Shown here: one piece after another, positions 1 through 7,678 of the stretch
Numbering within the stretch: the first letter of the stretch is position 1
Layout: every line of letters begins with the position of its first letter
Origin: a bacterium
Lineage (GTDB): Archaea > Thermoplasmatota > Thermoplasmata > Lutacidiplasmatales > UBA184
DNA length: 21,113 nucleotides
Direction of reading: 5' to 3'
NCBI GenBank assembly: GCA_021832495.1
Contig: JAKBKR010000006.1
Coordinates: forward strand, 1 to 21,113
The notes under the pieces: generated by a model
Told to the model about the DNA's origin: nothing
The model's input: the letters and a program-made list of their open reading frames with translations, nothing else
Database searches by the model: none
Made by a program: the position numbers and the translations under genes

Positions 1-51
1 ACCGTCAACGTGCGGAGATACTGGCGCGGGTGGTGGTGTGGAACTTACTAG

Positions 52-67
52 CGGTGGTCTACCACCG
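52..67. repeat. Perfect inverted repeat, 7+7 with 2-nt centre
   Basis: CGGTGGT, CT, ACCACCG form a perfect palindrome about 50 bp upstream of the carA promoter box. There is no T-run after it, so a terminator is less likely than an operator or a chance palindrome. Its role is not known. Confidence 0.35.
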
Positions 68-116
68 TGCATGAAGCGCCGGGGTGGATTTGCCGGGCAC
101 ACTCTCCCTGAAAGCA

Positions 117-127
117 AATGTTATAGG
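117..127 (+). promoter_or_regulatory. Putative TATA-like box for carAB
   Basis: The A/T-rich stretch around TTATAG (121-126) stands out from GC-rich surroundings, with the purine-rich AAAGCAAA just before it as a possible BRE. It ends about 28 nt before the GTG of carA, so transcription would begin within a few bases of the start codon. This is inferred from position only. Confidence 0.45.
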
Positions 128-154
128 CAACTGAAGGAACAGGTTTAACCTTGA

Positions 155-1321
155 GTGTCCCAAAACCGAGGCCCATCCCCAACACTCGCCAACGACGATA
201 GGCGGGGCATCCTTTTTCTCGAGGATGGCTCGTGCTTCATCGGCAAAGGGTTTGGCGCCTCGACCTCAGCCCCGGGCGAGGTGGTCTTTACTACCGGAAT
301 GGCGGGATACCCTGAGTCCCTCACGGATCCGTCGTACCGCGGTCAGACCCTGCTCTTCACGTACCCCCTGATCGGGAACTACGGGATCCCGTCGCCTCGT
401 TCCCGGGACCCGTATGGATTGCCCATCGGGTTAGAGTCCCGGGAGGTCCAACCCCGAGCCGTGCTCGTTCGCTCACTGACCCAGCCGAGCCACTGGCGTT
501 CCGCATTCTCACTGGACGAGTGGCTGAAAGAGCAGGGGGTCCCGGGGGTCTCCGGCATCGATACCCGCCGCCTAACGGGGATCCTGCGTTCGGGAGGAGT
601 ACAACGTGGGTTGGTGGCCGTCGGCCGGACGCTGCCATCGAAGGAAGAGCTAGGTCGACTGCTTTCCCGTGCCCCTCAGTACGGGGATGAGGACCTCGTG
701 AAGGAAGTGGCGCCCCGAAGACCAACGTGGATACGCAGTGGGAAGCGGGGGGCTCCGGCCGTGGCGGTCCTCGACTGCGGATGTAAGGCGAGCATCCTGC
801 GTTCGGTGCTGCGACGCGGGGTCGACATCCTGCGCCTTCCTCCGGGGTCCGATTTCCCGCAGCGGTGGGATGGACAGAAGATCCGCGGTTATCTGTTGGG
901 CAACGGGCCGGGTGACCCAGCACGACTCCAGCCGGTGATCGAGGCGATCCAGGGACGGCCGAAGGGAATCCCCCTGCTCGGGATCTGCCTCGGGCATCAG
1001 CTCCTCGCTCTGGCCTCGGGTGCCCGGACGTTCAAGATGAAGTACGGGCACCGGGGGCAGAACAAGCCGGTCCTCTTCGGGGCCCCGGAGGAACGGGGGT
1101 ACATCGTTTCAGAGAATCACGGTTTCGCGGTCGATCCGGCCTCCCTGAAGGGCATCGGGCTCGAGGCATGGGCCTTTGACCCCGATGATGGGACCCTGGA
1201 GGGCCTGCGCGGGGCGAGCGAGCACGCGTTCAGTGTCCAAGGACATCCCGAAGGCTCGCCGGGACCGAAGGAGGCCTCCTTCGTCTTTGATGAGTTCATC
1301 CGGAGGGTGAAGGCGGCATGA
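155..1321 (+). CDS. carA: Carbamoyl-phosphate synthase small (glutaminase) chain CarA
   Basis: This subunit hydrolyses glutamine and passes ammonia to CarB for carbamoyl phosphate synthesis, feeding pyrimidine and arginine synthesis in the cytoplasm. The 388-residue length is normal. An N-terminal CPSase small-chain domain (LEDG near residue 22, then TYPLIGNYG) is followed by a class I glutamine amidotransferase domain: GICLGHQ with nucleophile Cys278, then QGHPEG with His364 and Glu366, completing the triad. The GTG at 155 is chosen because the conserved LEDG block follows at the usual distance and a TATA-like box lies upstream. The stop overlaps the carB start (ATGA), indicating translational coupling. 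Phrases such as TYPLIGNYGIP, PSHW and GVPGVSGIDTR resemble the amidotransferase part of eukaryotic CAD. Function is secure from motifs and context. Confidence 0.96.
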   Translation: MSQNRGPSPTLANDDRRGILFLEDGSCFIGKGFGASTSAPGEVVFTTGMAGYPESLTDPSYRGQTLLFTYPLIGNYGIPSPRSRDPYGLPIGLESREVQPRAVLVRSLTQPSHWRSAFSLDEWLKEQGVPGVSGIDTRRLTGILRSGGVQRGLVAVGRTLPSKEELGRLLSRAPQYGDEDLVKEVAPRRPTWIRSGKRGAPAVAVLDCGCKASILRSVLRRGVDILRLPPGSDFPQRWDGQKIRGYLLGNGPGDPARLQPVIEAIQGRPKGIPLLGICLGHQLLALASGARTFKMKYGHRGQNKPVLFGAPEERGYIVSENHGFAVDPASLKGIGLEAWAFDPDDGTLEGLRGASEHAFSVQGHPEGSPGPKEASFVFDEFIRRVKAA

Positions 1322-4300
1322 AGCGTGAGTTACCTCGGAAGGTCGCCGTCCTCGGCAGCGGTGCGCTGAAGATAGGGGAGGCCGGAGAATTCGACTACTC
1401 CGGAAGCCAATCGCTCTACGCCTTGACGGAAGAGAACATCCCGTATCTCGTGGTGAACCCGAACATTGCGACCCTCCAGACGGACACCCATCACGGTCGC
1501 TCGGTCTTCTTCGTCCCCGTGACGCCCGAGTTCGTCGAACCGATCCTGGAGAGCGAAGGTGTGGACGGGCTCTTCTTGTCGTTCGGAGGTCAGAGCGCGC
1601 TCAATTGCGGGGTGGTGCTCGACGATCGGGGCGTCCTCAAGCGGCTCGGGGTCCGCGTGCTAGGAACCCCAGTCGATGGGATCCGCGCCACGGAGGACCG
1701 GGCCCTCTTCTCCCAGCTCATGGACTCTTGCGGAGTTCCCGTCCTCAAGAGCCACGCCGTCCATTCCCTGGAGGAGGCTCGGTCGAAGGCAAAGGACCTG
1801 GGGCTCCCGCTCATCTCGAGGGTAGCCTATACGCTCGGCGGAAAGGGTGGAGGGATCGTCCGGAATTTGGATGAACTCGAGACCGTGGTCGGTCGCGGAC
1901 TCCGGATAAGTCCGGTCCACCAGGTCCTGCTCGAGCGGTACGTGGGGCATTTCAAGCAGATCGAGTACGAGGTGATCCGGGACCGTCGGGGGGACTCCCT
2001 CACCGTGTGCAACATGGAGAACGTGCTTGGGATGCGCGTTCATACCGGAGACAACATCGTGGTGGCTCCCTCGCAAACCCTCAACGATACCGAGTTCCAG
2101 ATGCTACGGGCGGCGGCGCTCCGGGCGGTCGCAGCCGCCGGCGTCGTAGGCGAGTGCAACATCCAGTTCGCCCTGGACCCTTCGAGCGAGGAATACTTCG
2201 CAATCGAGATCAATGCGCGACTCTCGCGCTCGAGTGCCTTGGCGAGCAAGGCCACCGGCTATCCCATCGCCTACGTGGCGGCCAAGTTGGCACTCGGGTA
2301 CACGCTTTCCGAACTCAAGAACCGGGTGACGGGGCAGACGACCGCCCTCTTCGAACCGGCGCTCGACTACGTGGCGGTGAAACACCCCCGGTGGGACCTC
2401 GAGAAGTTCCCCAGGGCCGAACGTCGCCTGGGGCCGACGATGAAGTCCGTCGGGGAAGCGATGGGCCTGGGAGGGTCGTTCCGCGAAGCGCTCCTTAAGG
2501 CGCATCGGATGGTCAATCCCGCTTCCGACCTCCTCTTCGCTGGGAAGACCCGGGAGCGGGGCGATATCCTTGCCGACCTCCGGGAGCCCAAGCCGGATAT
2601 CCTCCCCACCGTCATGGAGGCCCTCGCGGCGGGGATCCCCGCCGATACCATTTCCCGGGAGACATGGATCGACCCGTGGTTCGTGCGGGAGCTTGAGCTC
2701 GTACATCGGCTGTCTCGCAAGCTCGAGAAGACCCCGCTACCGAAAGTGTCGGTCGACCTCCTGCGTGAGGCAAAGAGGAGCGGGTTCTCGGATTCCGGGA
2801 TCGGACTCCTCATGGGTCGGTCCGAAGAAGAGGTGCGCCGTCGACGGAAGGCCCTTGGAGTGACCCCTTCCATCCGCATGATCGACACCCTGGCCAACGA
2901 ATGGCCCAGCCGCACGAATTACCTCTATCTCACGTACTGGGGCGAAGGGGACGATGTCGCACCGATGCCCCATGGCAGCCTGCTCGTCCTAGGGGCCGGG
3001 CCCTACCGGATCGGGAGCTCGGTCGAGTTCGACTGGTCCACGATGAACCTCGTGGAGGCGCTCCGCGAAGAAGGGGCAGGTCACGTCGCCGTGCTCAACT
3101 CGAATCCAGAGACCGTTTCGACGGATTATGATCGGTCGGACCGGTTGTACTTTGACGAGATCTCCCTCGAGCGCGTACGCGACATCATCGACAAGGAACG
3201 CTTCAAAGGGGTGGTCACCTCCGTGGGGAGCCAACTGGCGCAGAACCTCACCCCGGTCCTCGCCCGCCATGGGGTGCGTATCCTAGGAACCCCGAGCACG
3301 TCGATCGAGTCGGCCGAGGATCGGAATGCCTTCTCCCGCATTGTGGAGAAGGAAGGGATCCCCCAACCTCCCTGGCGCACCTTCACCCGTCTGGAGGAAG
3401 CCCGGACCTTCGCCCAAGGGGTGGGCTATCCGGTCCTGGTCCGGCCCTCGTTCGTTCTGAGCGGGAGGGCGATGCGGGTGATCCCGGGCGAACCCGACCT
3501 CGAGCGGTTCCTCCGGGAGGCCGCCGAGGTCTCTCAGGAGCATCCCGTCGTGCTCAGCAAGTTCATGGAGGGCGCGATGGAGATCGACCTCGATGCCGTC
3601 TCCGACGGGCATCGCACCCTCGTGATCGGGATCCTTGAGCATGTGGAGAACGCCGGGGTACACTCCGGGGATGCGATCATGGTGCTCCCGCCGCGGCTCA
3701 CACCCCCCCATGTGCAGGAGAAGCTCGTGGACATCGCCCGGCGCCTGGCCCGACGGCTTCGAGTGCGGGGCCCCTTCAATCTTCAGTTCATCGTGCGGGG
3801 AGAGGAGGTGTTCGTCATCGAGATGAACCTGCGGGCTTCGCGGTCGCTTCCCTTCGCCACAAAGGCCTCGGGTTACCCCTTCCCCCGCGAGATGGCCCGG
3901 GCCATCCTCGGCCGGCCCATCCGCCGGGAAGGAGTGATACTCCCCCCCTTCGGCCGCTGGGGAGTGAAGGCACCCCAGTTCTCCTTCTTCCAAGTCGACC
4001 GCGCGGATCCCCTGCTCGGTGTGGAGATGCAGTCGACCGGGGAGGTGGCCTGCTTCGGGCTCACGTTCGCGGATGCCTTTGTCAAGGCGATGGTGGCCAC
4101 GGGAGTCCGGGTGGTCCGGGAGGGAGGGGAAGCCTTCCTATCGGTGGGAGGCCCTGAACTCAAAGCGCGGATACTCCCCGCGGCCGTTGCCATGGAGCGC
4201 CTCGGCTTCAGGATATCGGCCACAGAGGACACGGCGGAATACCTGCGCGCGCATGGCGTTCGGAACGTCCGGGTGCTCTACAAGCTCATGGAGCCCGAGC

Positions 4301-4665
4301 GCAAGCCCAATCTCAGGGATGCCATCGAGCAGGGGGAGATCGACCTTGTGGTCAACGTGCCCTCATCCTTCACCCAAGAAAAGCTCGAACGCATGCTCGA
4401 GGATGACTACACCCTGCGACGGCTGGCGATCGAGATGGCGCTGCCTCTCTTCACCAGCGTGGAAACATTCCTCGCCTATGTGGAGGGCCTTTCCTGGCTC
4501 CGGGAGCACCCGGTGTCAACGGAGGCATTGGGCGTGGCCTCGCGGACCCGGTCGCTGAACCAACCGAGGAGCGTGGCCCTCCGGGCGAGTTCCACTCCCT
4601 CCCGGGAGAGGGCGGCGGACTTGACCGCCAACCCCGGGACCCCGGTATCAAACGAGAAGGCGTAG
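1318..4665 (+). CDS. carB: Carbamoyl-phosphate synthase large chain CarB
   Basis: CarB makes carbamoyl phosphate from bicarbonate, ammonia supplied by CarA, and two ATP. At 1115 residues it has the usual two ATP-grasp halves and a C-terminal MGS-like allosteric domain. The first half starts KVAVLGSGALKIGEAGEFDYSGSQ (about residues 8-31) and includes SRVAYTLGGKGGG (168-179) and INARLSRSSALASKATGYP. The second half starts LLVLGAGPYRIGSSVEFDWS and includes VRPSFVLSGRAM. The MGS-like domain covers roughly residues 940-1050. NPNIATLQTD, VTGQTTALFEPALDY, PRWDLEKF and NYLYLTYWG are closer to eukaryotic CAD than to typical bacterial CarB as I recall them. The last 62 or so residues are a low-complexity tail encoded antisense to the end of truA, making the protein slightly longer than usual (about 1060-1080). 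It is translationally coupled to carA. Confidence 0.96.
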   Translation: MKRELPRKVAVLGSGALKIGEAGEFDYSGSQSLYALTEENIPYLVVNPNIATLQTDTHHGRSVFFVPVTPEFVEPILESEGVDGLFLSFGGQSALNCGVVLDDRGVLKRLGVRVLGTPVDGIRATEDRALFSQLMDSCGVPVLKSHAVHSLEEARSKAKDLGLPLISRVAYTLGGKGGGIVRNLDELETVVGRGLRISPVHQVLLERYVGHFKQIEYEVIRDRRGDSLTVCNMENVLGMRVHTGDNIVVAPSQTLNDTEFQMLRAAALRAVAAAGVVGECNIQFALDPSSEEYFAIEINARLSRSSALASKATGYPIAYVAAKLALGYTLSELKNRVTGQTTALFEPALDYVAVKHPRWDLEKFPRAERRLGPTMKSVGEAMGLGGSFREALLKAHRMVNPASDLLFAGKTRERGDILADLREPKPDILPTVMEALAAGIPADTISRETWIDPWFVRELELVHRLSRKLEKTPLPKVSVDLLREAKRSGFSDSGIGLLMGRSEEEVRRRRKALGVTPSIRMIDTLANEWPSRTNYLYLTYWGEGDDVAPMPHGSLLVLGAGPYRIGSSVEFDWSTMNLVEALREEGAGHVAVLNSNPETVSTDYDRSDRLYFDEISLERVRDIIDKERFKGVVTSVGSQLAQNLTPVLARHGVRILGTPSTSIESAEDRNAFSRIVEKEGIPQPPWRTFTRLEEARTFAQGVGYPVLVRPSFVLSGRAMRVIPGEPDLERFLREAAEVSQEHPVVLSKFMEGAMEIDLDAVSDGHRTLVIGILEHVENAGVHSGDAIMVLPPRLTPPHVQEKLVDIARRLARRLRVRGPFNLQFIVRGEEVFVIEMNLRASRSLPFATKASGYPFPREMARAILGRPIRREGVILPPFGRWGVKAPQFSFFQVDRADPLLGVEMQSTGEVACFGLTFADAFVKAMVATGVRVVREGGEAFLSVGGPELKARILPAAVAMERLGFRISATEDTAEYLRAHGVRNVRVLYKLMEPERKPNLRDAIEQGEIDLVVNVPSSFTQEKLERMLEDDYTLRRLAIEMALPLFTSVETFLAYVEGLSWLREHPVSTEALGVASRTRSLNQPRSVALRASSTPSRERAADLTANPGTPVSNEKA

Positions 4666-5360
4666 GACACGTCCATCAGCGTCAGCCCCTCGGGCGGGGC
4701 GAGGGGCACGCTCAGGTGCTTCTGACCCGCAAGCGCAAGTAAAAGCGTCTCCCGGGTGAGCTTTCCCGAACTCGCCTGGATCGCTGCGCCCACGATCTTG
4801 CGCACCTGCCCCCAAAGAAAGGACGGAGCTTCCACATCGATCTGGGCGAACGCCCCCACGATGGATACGTCAATGCGGCTGACCTCCCGTACCGTGTCCC
4901 GCGGGGGGTGGTCCTTCCGGGAAAACGATGTGAAGTCATGCCGCCCCTCGAACAGTTTGAGCACGCGCTTCAACTCGATCATCCTCAAACCGGCCGAAGG
5001 CAACAGATACCGGTACCGCCGGCTTCGGGCCCGGACCGGATCGAAATCCAAGGGGACCGGAGCGAATCCGAGGCAGAATATCCGGGGGTCCAGGGAATTG
5101 AGCACCCCGGCGAGCGCTCGACCCCCCGGGCGGGAACAGTCCAGAGCGATCACGTTGCCCAAGGCATGCACCCCCCGGTCCGTGCGACTAGCGAACCGTA
5201 TGCGCCCATCGGCGGGAAGGAGCCCCCGTTCCTTGAGCCCATCGAGGAGCAGCCCCTCAACGGTGGGTTTCCCCGGTTGCCGAGCGACCCCGAACAGCCC
5301 GTCACCCAGGTAACCGATGCGGAAGGCCCAACGGACGGTCCCGGAAGGTACCTTTTCCAT
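4476..5360 (-). CDS. truA: tRNA pseudouridine synthase TruA
   Basis: TruA isomerises uridines at positions 38-40 of the tRNA anticodon stem to pseudouridine. The catalytic motif RFASRTDRGVHA gives Asp61 with the start used here, matching the family's usual Asp60. DPVRARSRRYRY, FEGRHDFTSFS and FLWGQVRKIVGA are typical later blocks, and the core ends with GLTLMDVSY near residue 233. The ATG at 5360 is preferred over in-frame ATGs at 5408 and 5429, because a TTAA-type box lies about 26 nt upstream and the conserved domain starts soon after. The 62-residue C-terminal tail lies beyond the usual catalytic domain and is antisense to the end of carB (190-bp overlap), so both genes share their 3' ends on opposite strands. 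Confidence 0.9.
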   Translation of the reverse strand: MEKVPSGTVRWAFRIGYLGDGLFGVARQPGKPTVEGLLLDGLKERGLLPADGRIRFASRTDRGVHALGNVIALDCSRPGGRALAGVLNSLDPRIFCLGFAPVPLDFDPVRARSRRYRYLLPSAGLRMIELKRVLKLFEGRHDFTSFSRKDHPPRDTVREVSRIDVSIVGAFAQIDVEAPSFLWGQVRKIVGAAIQASSGKLTRETLLLALAGQKHLSVPLAPPEGLTLMDVSYAFSFDTGVPGLAVKSAALSREGVELARRATLLGWFSDRVREATPNASVDTGCSRSQERPST

Positions 5361-5381
5361 AAGGGACGGAAAGGACGGTAG

Positions 5382-5390
5382 GGTTAAGGG
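5382..5390 (-). promoter_or_regulatory. Putative TATA-like box for truA
   Basis: On the minus strand CCCTTAACC is centred about 26 nt before the ATG at 5360. This is the spacing expected for a leaderless archaeal transcript and is the main reason for choosing that start. It is a weak box. Confidence 0.35.
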
Positions 5391-5493
5391 TCCTGGGGTG
5401 CGGTCCATCCGTGAACCGGAAGAACCCATACGCCCCTCCGGATGTGAACCACCCGTTGCGCAGGCTTCGGGAAGGAGATTGCCGAAGGAAAGA

Positions 5494-6180
5494 TCAGATC
5501 GGCAGCTTGGTCACGGTGTATTCCGGGACCATCGTCGAGGTATCCTCAACTCCGTTTACCTTGGCCACCTTGTCGATGATGAAATCGAGCACGTGGCGCT
5601 TTCCGGCTTTTTCCCGTGGAGGGAATTCCATCATGACCAATAGGTCCCAATCCCCTGTGATCAAATGGATCTCCTTGACCTCCTTGAACTCGAGGAGGGC
5701 CTTGCGGACACGCTCGATGTCGTTCGTCTTGACCTTAAGATAGCTGAAGGAACGCTGGTACGTCGGCTCCGCGGGCATCGCGGCCGAGAGCTGCTCGATG
5801 GTGAAGGCCTCGGGACCCTCCAGCCGGATCGGTGAACCCGGCACGAGGAGCACGGGATACCGGTCGACACCGCGCAGGTGCTGCTCGAGCATCTGGGAAA
5901 GAGGGTTGGACCGGCCAAGGTCCGATAGCTTGAGGGAGTACCCACGCTTGGACGCCACCTCTTCCACGAGGGCCACCACGCGGGCTTGCTCGTCGGAGAG
6001 CATGAATTCGACTTGGGCATCCCCGGTGCCAGCTCCGGAGAAGTTGGGGGAAGCGGTTGCCACCCCCGCCGTGTCAGCGGGGGTGGCCATCTGACCGCTC
6101 TGCGGACGATAGAACGACGTCACCACCTTCCGGCTCTTCACATAGAGGTGGACTTCCGGAGGAGGGGCTGTCTCGCTCAT
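5494..6180 (-). CDS. Lrp/AsnC-type RAM (ACT-like) domain protein with unrecognised N-terminal domain
   Basis: The last 85 residues (about 145-228) match the ligand-binding RAM domain of Lrp/AsnC regulators: SYLKVKTNDIERVRKAL, then VKEIHLITGDWDLLVMMEF and VLDFIIDKVAKVNGVEDTSTM. No helix-turn-helix is visible anywhere, so direct DNA binding is unlikely. Residues 56-135 (VEFMLSDEQARVVALVEEVA to IRLEGPEAFTIEQL) look like one alpha/beta domain, possibly thioredoxin- or KaiB-like with VDRYPVLLVPGSPI in a suitable place, but there is no CXXC motif; that reading is speculative. RAM domains usually assemble into dimers or octamers and bind amino acids. The gene lies 45 bp downstream of the SSB gene on the same strand with no evident promoter between, so co-transcription is likely. 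Function unknown. Confidence 0.7.
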   Translation of the reverse strand: MSETAPPPEVHLYVKSRKVVTSFYRPQSGQMATPADTAGVATASPNFSGAGTGDAQVEFMLSDEQARVVALVEEVASKRGYSLKLSDLGRSNPLSQMLEQHLRGVDRYPVLLVPGSPIRLEGPEAFTIEQLSAAMPAEPTYQRSFSYLKVKTNDIERVRKALLEFKEVKEIHLITGDWDLLVMMEFPPREKAGKRHVLDFIIDKVAKVNGVEDTSTMVPEYTVTKLPI

Positions 6181-6225
6181 CGTCGTGGAACGATCCGATG
6201 GGGACGGGTCTTGGGAACCGGTCGC

Positions 6226-6678
6226 CTAGAAGCGCCGGGGCCGGTCACGGCCGCGGTCGTCTCCGCCCCGGCCATAGCCACCGCCACCGCCGCCGCCGAA
6301 GTTCCGGCGCTCGGACATGAACTCTTGCTGGCTCATGTCAACGCTCGAGTTCACGGTGTCGATGGGGTTGGGCGAGGGGTTCATGTTCCCGTAGCGGCCA
6401 ACGTTCAGGCGCATGTGGCCCCGGACGAGGCTTACGTAGCCATTGTCGACCAGGATGATGTCATCCTTCTTGATCTTGCCGATCTGTTCATTCCAGAGCG
6501 ACAGCGTCACGACGGCGCTGTCGTCCCCGATGACGGCCTCGGCGACCTTCTTGGATTCCCCGAATCGGCCCATGACCTCCTTCGGTTCCCCCACGTTGAC
6601 CACCTTGGCGTGGATGTTCACTTGTTTCGAGCTCGGCGTTAGGTCCTTGATCTTAGTCAGCGGTTTGTCTTCGGTCAT
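6226..6678 (-). CDS. Single-stranded DNA-binding protein, OB fold (SOSS-B / archaeal SSB type)
   Basis: It is expected to coat single-stranded DNA in replication and repair. Residues 8-100 form one OB fold: KIKDLTPSSKQVNIHAKVVNVGEP, then AEAVIGDDSAVVTLSLWNEQIGKIKKDDIILVDNGYVSL and LNVGRYG. The order and wording match Sulfolobus SSB and human SOSS-B1. The tail is Gly-rich and Arg/Asp-rich (a run of seven Gly near 128-134, then YGRGGDDRGRDRPRRF), RGG-like and net basic, rather than the acidic tip of many SSBs. The Gly run is coded by GGN repeats that could slip in replication. The leader just before the ATG is purine-rich, with GAGAGG about 10 nt upstream as a possible ribosome site. A TTTTA box near 6768-6776 may be the promoter, giving an unusual leader of about 65 nt. 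Confidence 0.87.
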   Translation of the reverse strand: MTEDKPLTKIKDLTPSSKQVNIHAKVVNVGEPKEVMGRFGESKKVAEAVIGDDSAVVTLSLWNEQIGKIKKDDIILVDNGYVSLVRGHMRLNVGRYGNMNPSPNPIDTVNSSVDMSQQEFMSERRNFGGGGGGGYGRGGDDRGRDRPRRF

Positions 6679-7036
6679 CTCTGTTTCCTCTCTTTTTTCC
6701 TCTTGGCTTCTTTCGTTTCGTTCGCGCTATTCCGATGCGTCGTTTGACAATCCAGCTTCGGCCCGCAGGTAAAAGTGCAAAAACACCCGTCCTTCTGGCG
6801 AAACCAATCTCGTCGTTCTCCGTCTCGTCTTAGCGAGCGAGCATACTACTGGGAGGATATATGAAGTTTGCCTTGGTTTCGAGTAGGGTGCGGAGGGCCG
6901 AACTCGAGGGTGTGGTGGACCCTACGGACCAGGTTTCGGGCCGGGATAGCCTAGGTCTTTTGCAAAGTCACGACAGGTCCGGCTTAATTGGTGGATGGGT
7001 TCCCCGGTCAGGAACATGGGAGATAGGGAGGATCGG
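6679..7036. other. Divergent intergenic region between the SSB and methyltransferase genes
   Basis: No convincing gene lies here. A plus-strand ATG at 6861 follows GGGAGG and sits in GGATATATGAAG, but its frame runs on as a shadow of the methyltransferase; the ATATAT is better read as a possible TATA element. The minus-strand side carries the purine-rich SSB leader (about 6680-6725). A TTAATT box at 6984-6989 is the likely methyltransferase promoter. Confidence 0.4.
6981..6990 (+). promoter_or_regulatory. Putative TATA-like box for the methyltransferase gene
   Basis: GCTTAATTGG is the only A/T-rich stretch close to the gene. Initiation about 25 nt downstream (near 7013) would exclude the ATG at 6995 and leave a short leader holding the GGGAGG motif before the ATG at 7037. 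Confidence 0.4.
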
Positions 7037-7678
7037 ATGTGTCACGCCGGAGCCCTGGACAACCCGGTCCGTCGACGGTGGGCTCCAGCGGAACGTGAAG
7101 TTCGCATCCTTGGACCCCGACCGGGCGACGTGGTGGCAGACCTCGGAACCGGAGTGGGGTTCGTGCTCCCCGAACTCCTCAAGGCAGTCGGTGCGCAAGG
7201 GAGGGTCTATGCCGCGGACATCGATGCGGAAAACCTCACTATTGCCCGGGACCGGGTTCATGGCGATCCCCGGGTCACCTTCATCGAAGGGTCCGCAGCG
7301 GCCGTACCGGGAATCCCCGACGCCTCGGTCGACAGGGTCCTGCTCAATTTGGTGCTGTGTTGCGCGGTCGACAAGAAAGGCGTGCTGCACGAATCCTGGA
7401 GGATCCTCAAGCCCGGAGGGGTCCTGCTCGCGACCTACCCCCTCCCCCTCCGTCTACGCCGCCGTTCGCTCGCCGTGACAAAGCCCGCGTGGGATGAACT
7501 GGTGAGAGCATTGCCCTGGGTAGTGCTGCCGGTGCAGAGCCGTTGGTGGTTCCGGAGGCGCATGCTACGACGACCACTGGCAGCGACGGGGATGAACCCG
7601 CCCCCTAAGGTCAGGGCTTCCGGCCCCGGAGCTCTCGAGCAAGGGCATCTCCCTGGGCCGTCAAGCGGTACGATTTGA
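7037..7678 (+). CDS. Class I SAM-dependent methyltransferase (UbiE/ArsM-like)
   Basis: It has a Rossmann methyltransferase domain: motif I VVADLGTGVGF, the acidic end of strand 2 in VYAADIDAENL, SVDRVLLNLVL for motif IV and the post-motif RILKPGGVLL. The segment LDNPVRRRW before motif I resembles small methyltransferases annotated as UbiE- or arsenite-methyltransferase-like; the substrate cannot be told. CC in NLVLCCAVD is not enough to argue for arsenite methylation. ATG 7037 is chosen because GGGAGG lies 5 nt upstream and the family block begins just after; ATGs at 7016 and 6995 are in-frame alternatives. The last 22 or so codons overlap, antisense, the end of the PKD-wHTH gene, and this tail is not part of the conserved fold. 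Confidence 0.8.
   Translation: MCHAGALDNPVRRRWAPAEREVRILGPRPGDVVADLGTGVGFVLPELLKAVGAQGRVYAADIDAENLTIARDRVHGDPRVTFIEGSAAAVPGIPDASVDRVLLNLVLCCAVDKKGVLHESWRILKPGGVLLATYPLPLRLRRRSLAVTKPAWDELVRALPWVVLPVQSRWWFRRRMLRRPLAATGMNPPPKVRASGPGALEQGHLPGPSSGTI

Larger units (their letters stand above)
1..154. other. Region upstream of carA, cut by the window edge
   Basis: No gene can be assigned here. A minus-strand frame is open from an ATG at 72 to the left edge (24 codons, Pro-rich) and could be the start of a divergent gene, but it is too short to judge. A plus-strand frame from base 1 closes at a TAG at 49-51. The region holds the palindrome at 52-67 and the carA TATA-like box, listed separately. Confidence 0.4.

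Noticed and set aside
1..72. Minus-strand frame open to the left edge, from an ATG at 72
   Set aside because: Only 24 codons are visible, Pro-rich, no clear promoter; could be a gene start but cannot be supported.
2104..2706. 200-codon minus-strand frame inside carB
   Set aside because: Shadow frame typical of GC-rich coding DNA; no recognisable motifs.
3283..3993. 236-codon minus-strand frame inside carB
   Set aside because: Antisense shadow of the second ATP-grasp half; composition dominated by Gly/Pro/Glu/Arg with no domain, while carB is unambiguous.
5986..6642. 218-codon plus-strand frame across the SSB and RAM-domain genes
   Set aside because: Antisense to two well-supported proteins; Val/His/Arg-rich with no family features.
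6861..7478. Plus-strand frame from an ATG after GGGAGG
   Set aside because: It runs out of frame through the methyltransferase. The start context is attractive, but the product has no domain, and the ATATAT there is better read as a promoter element.
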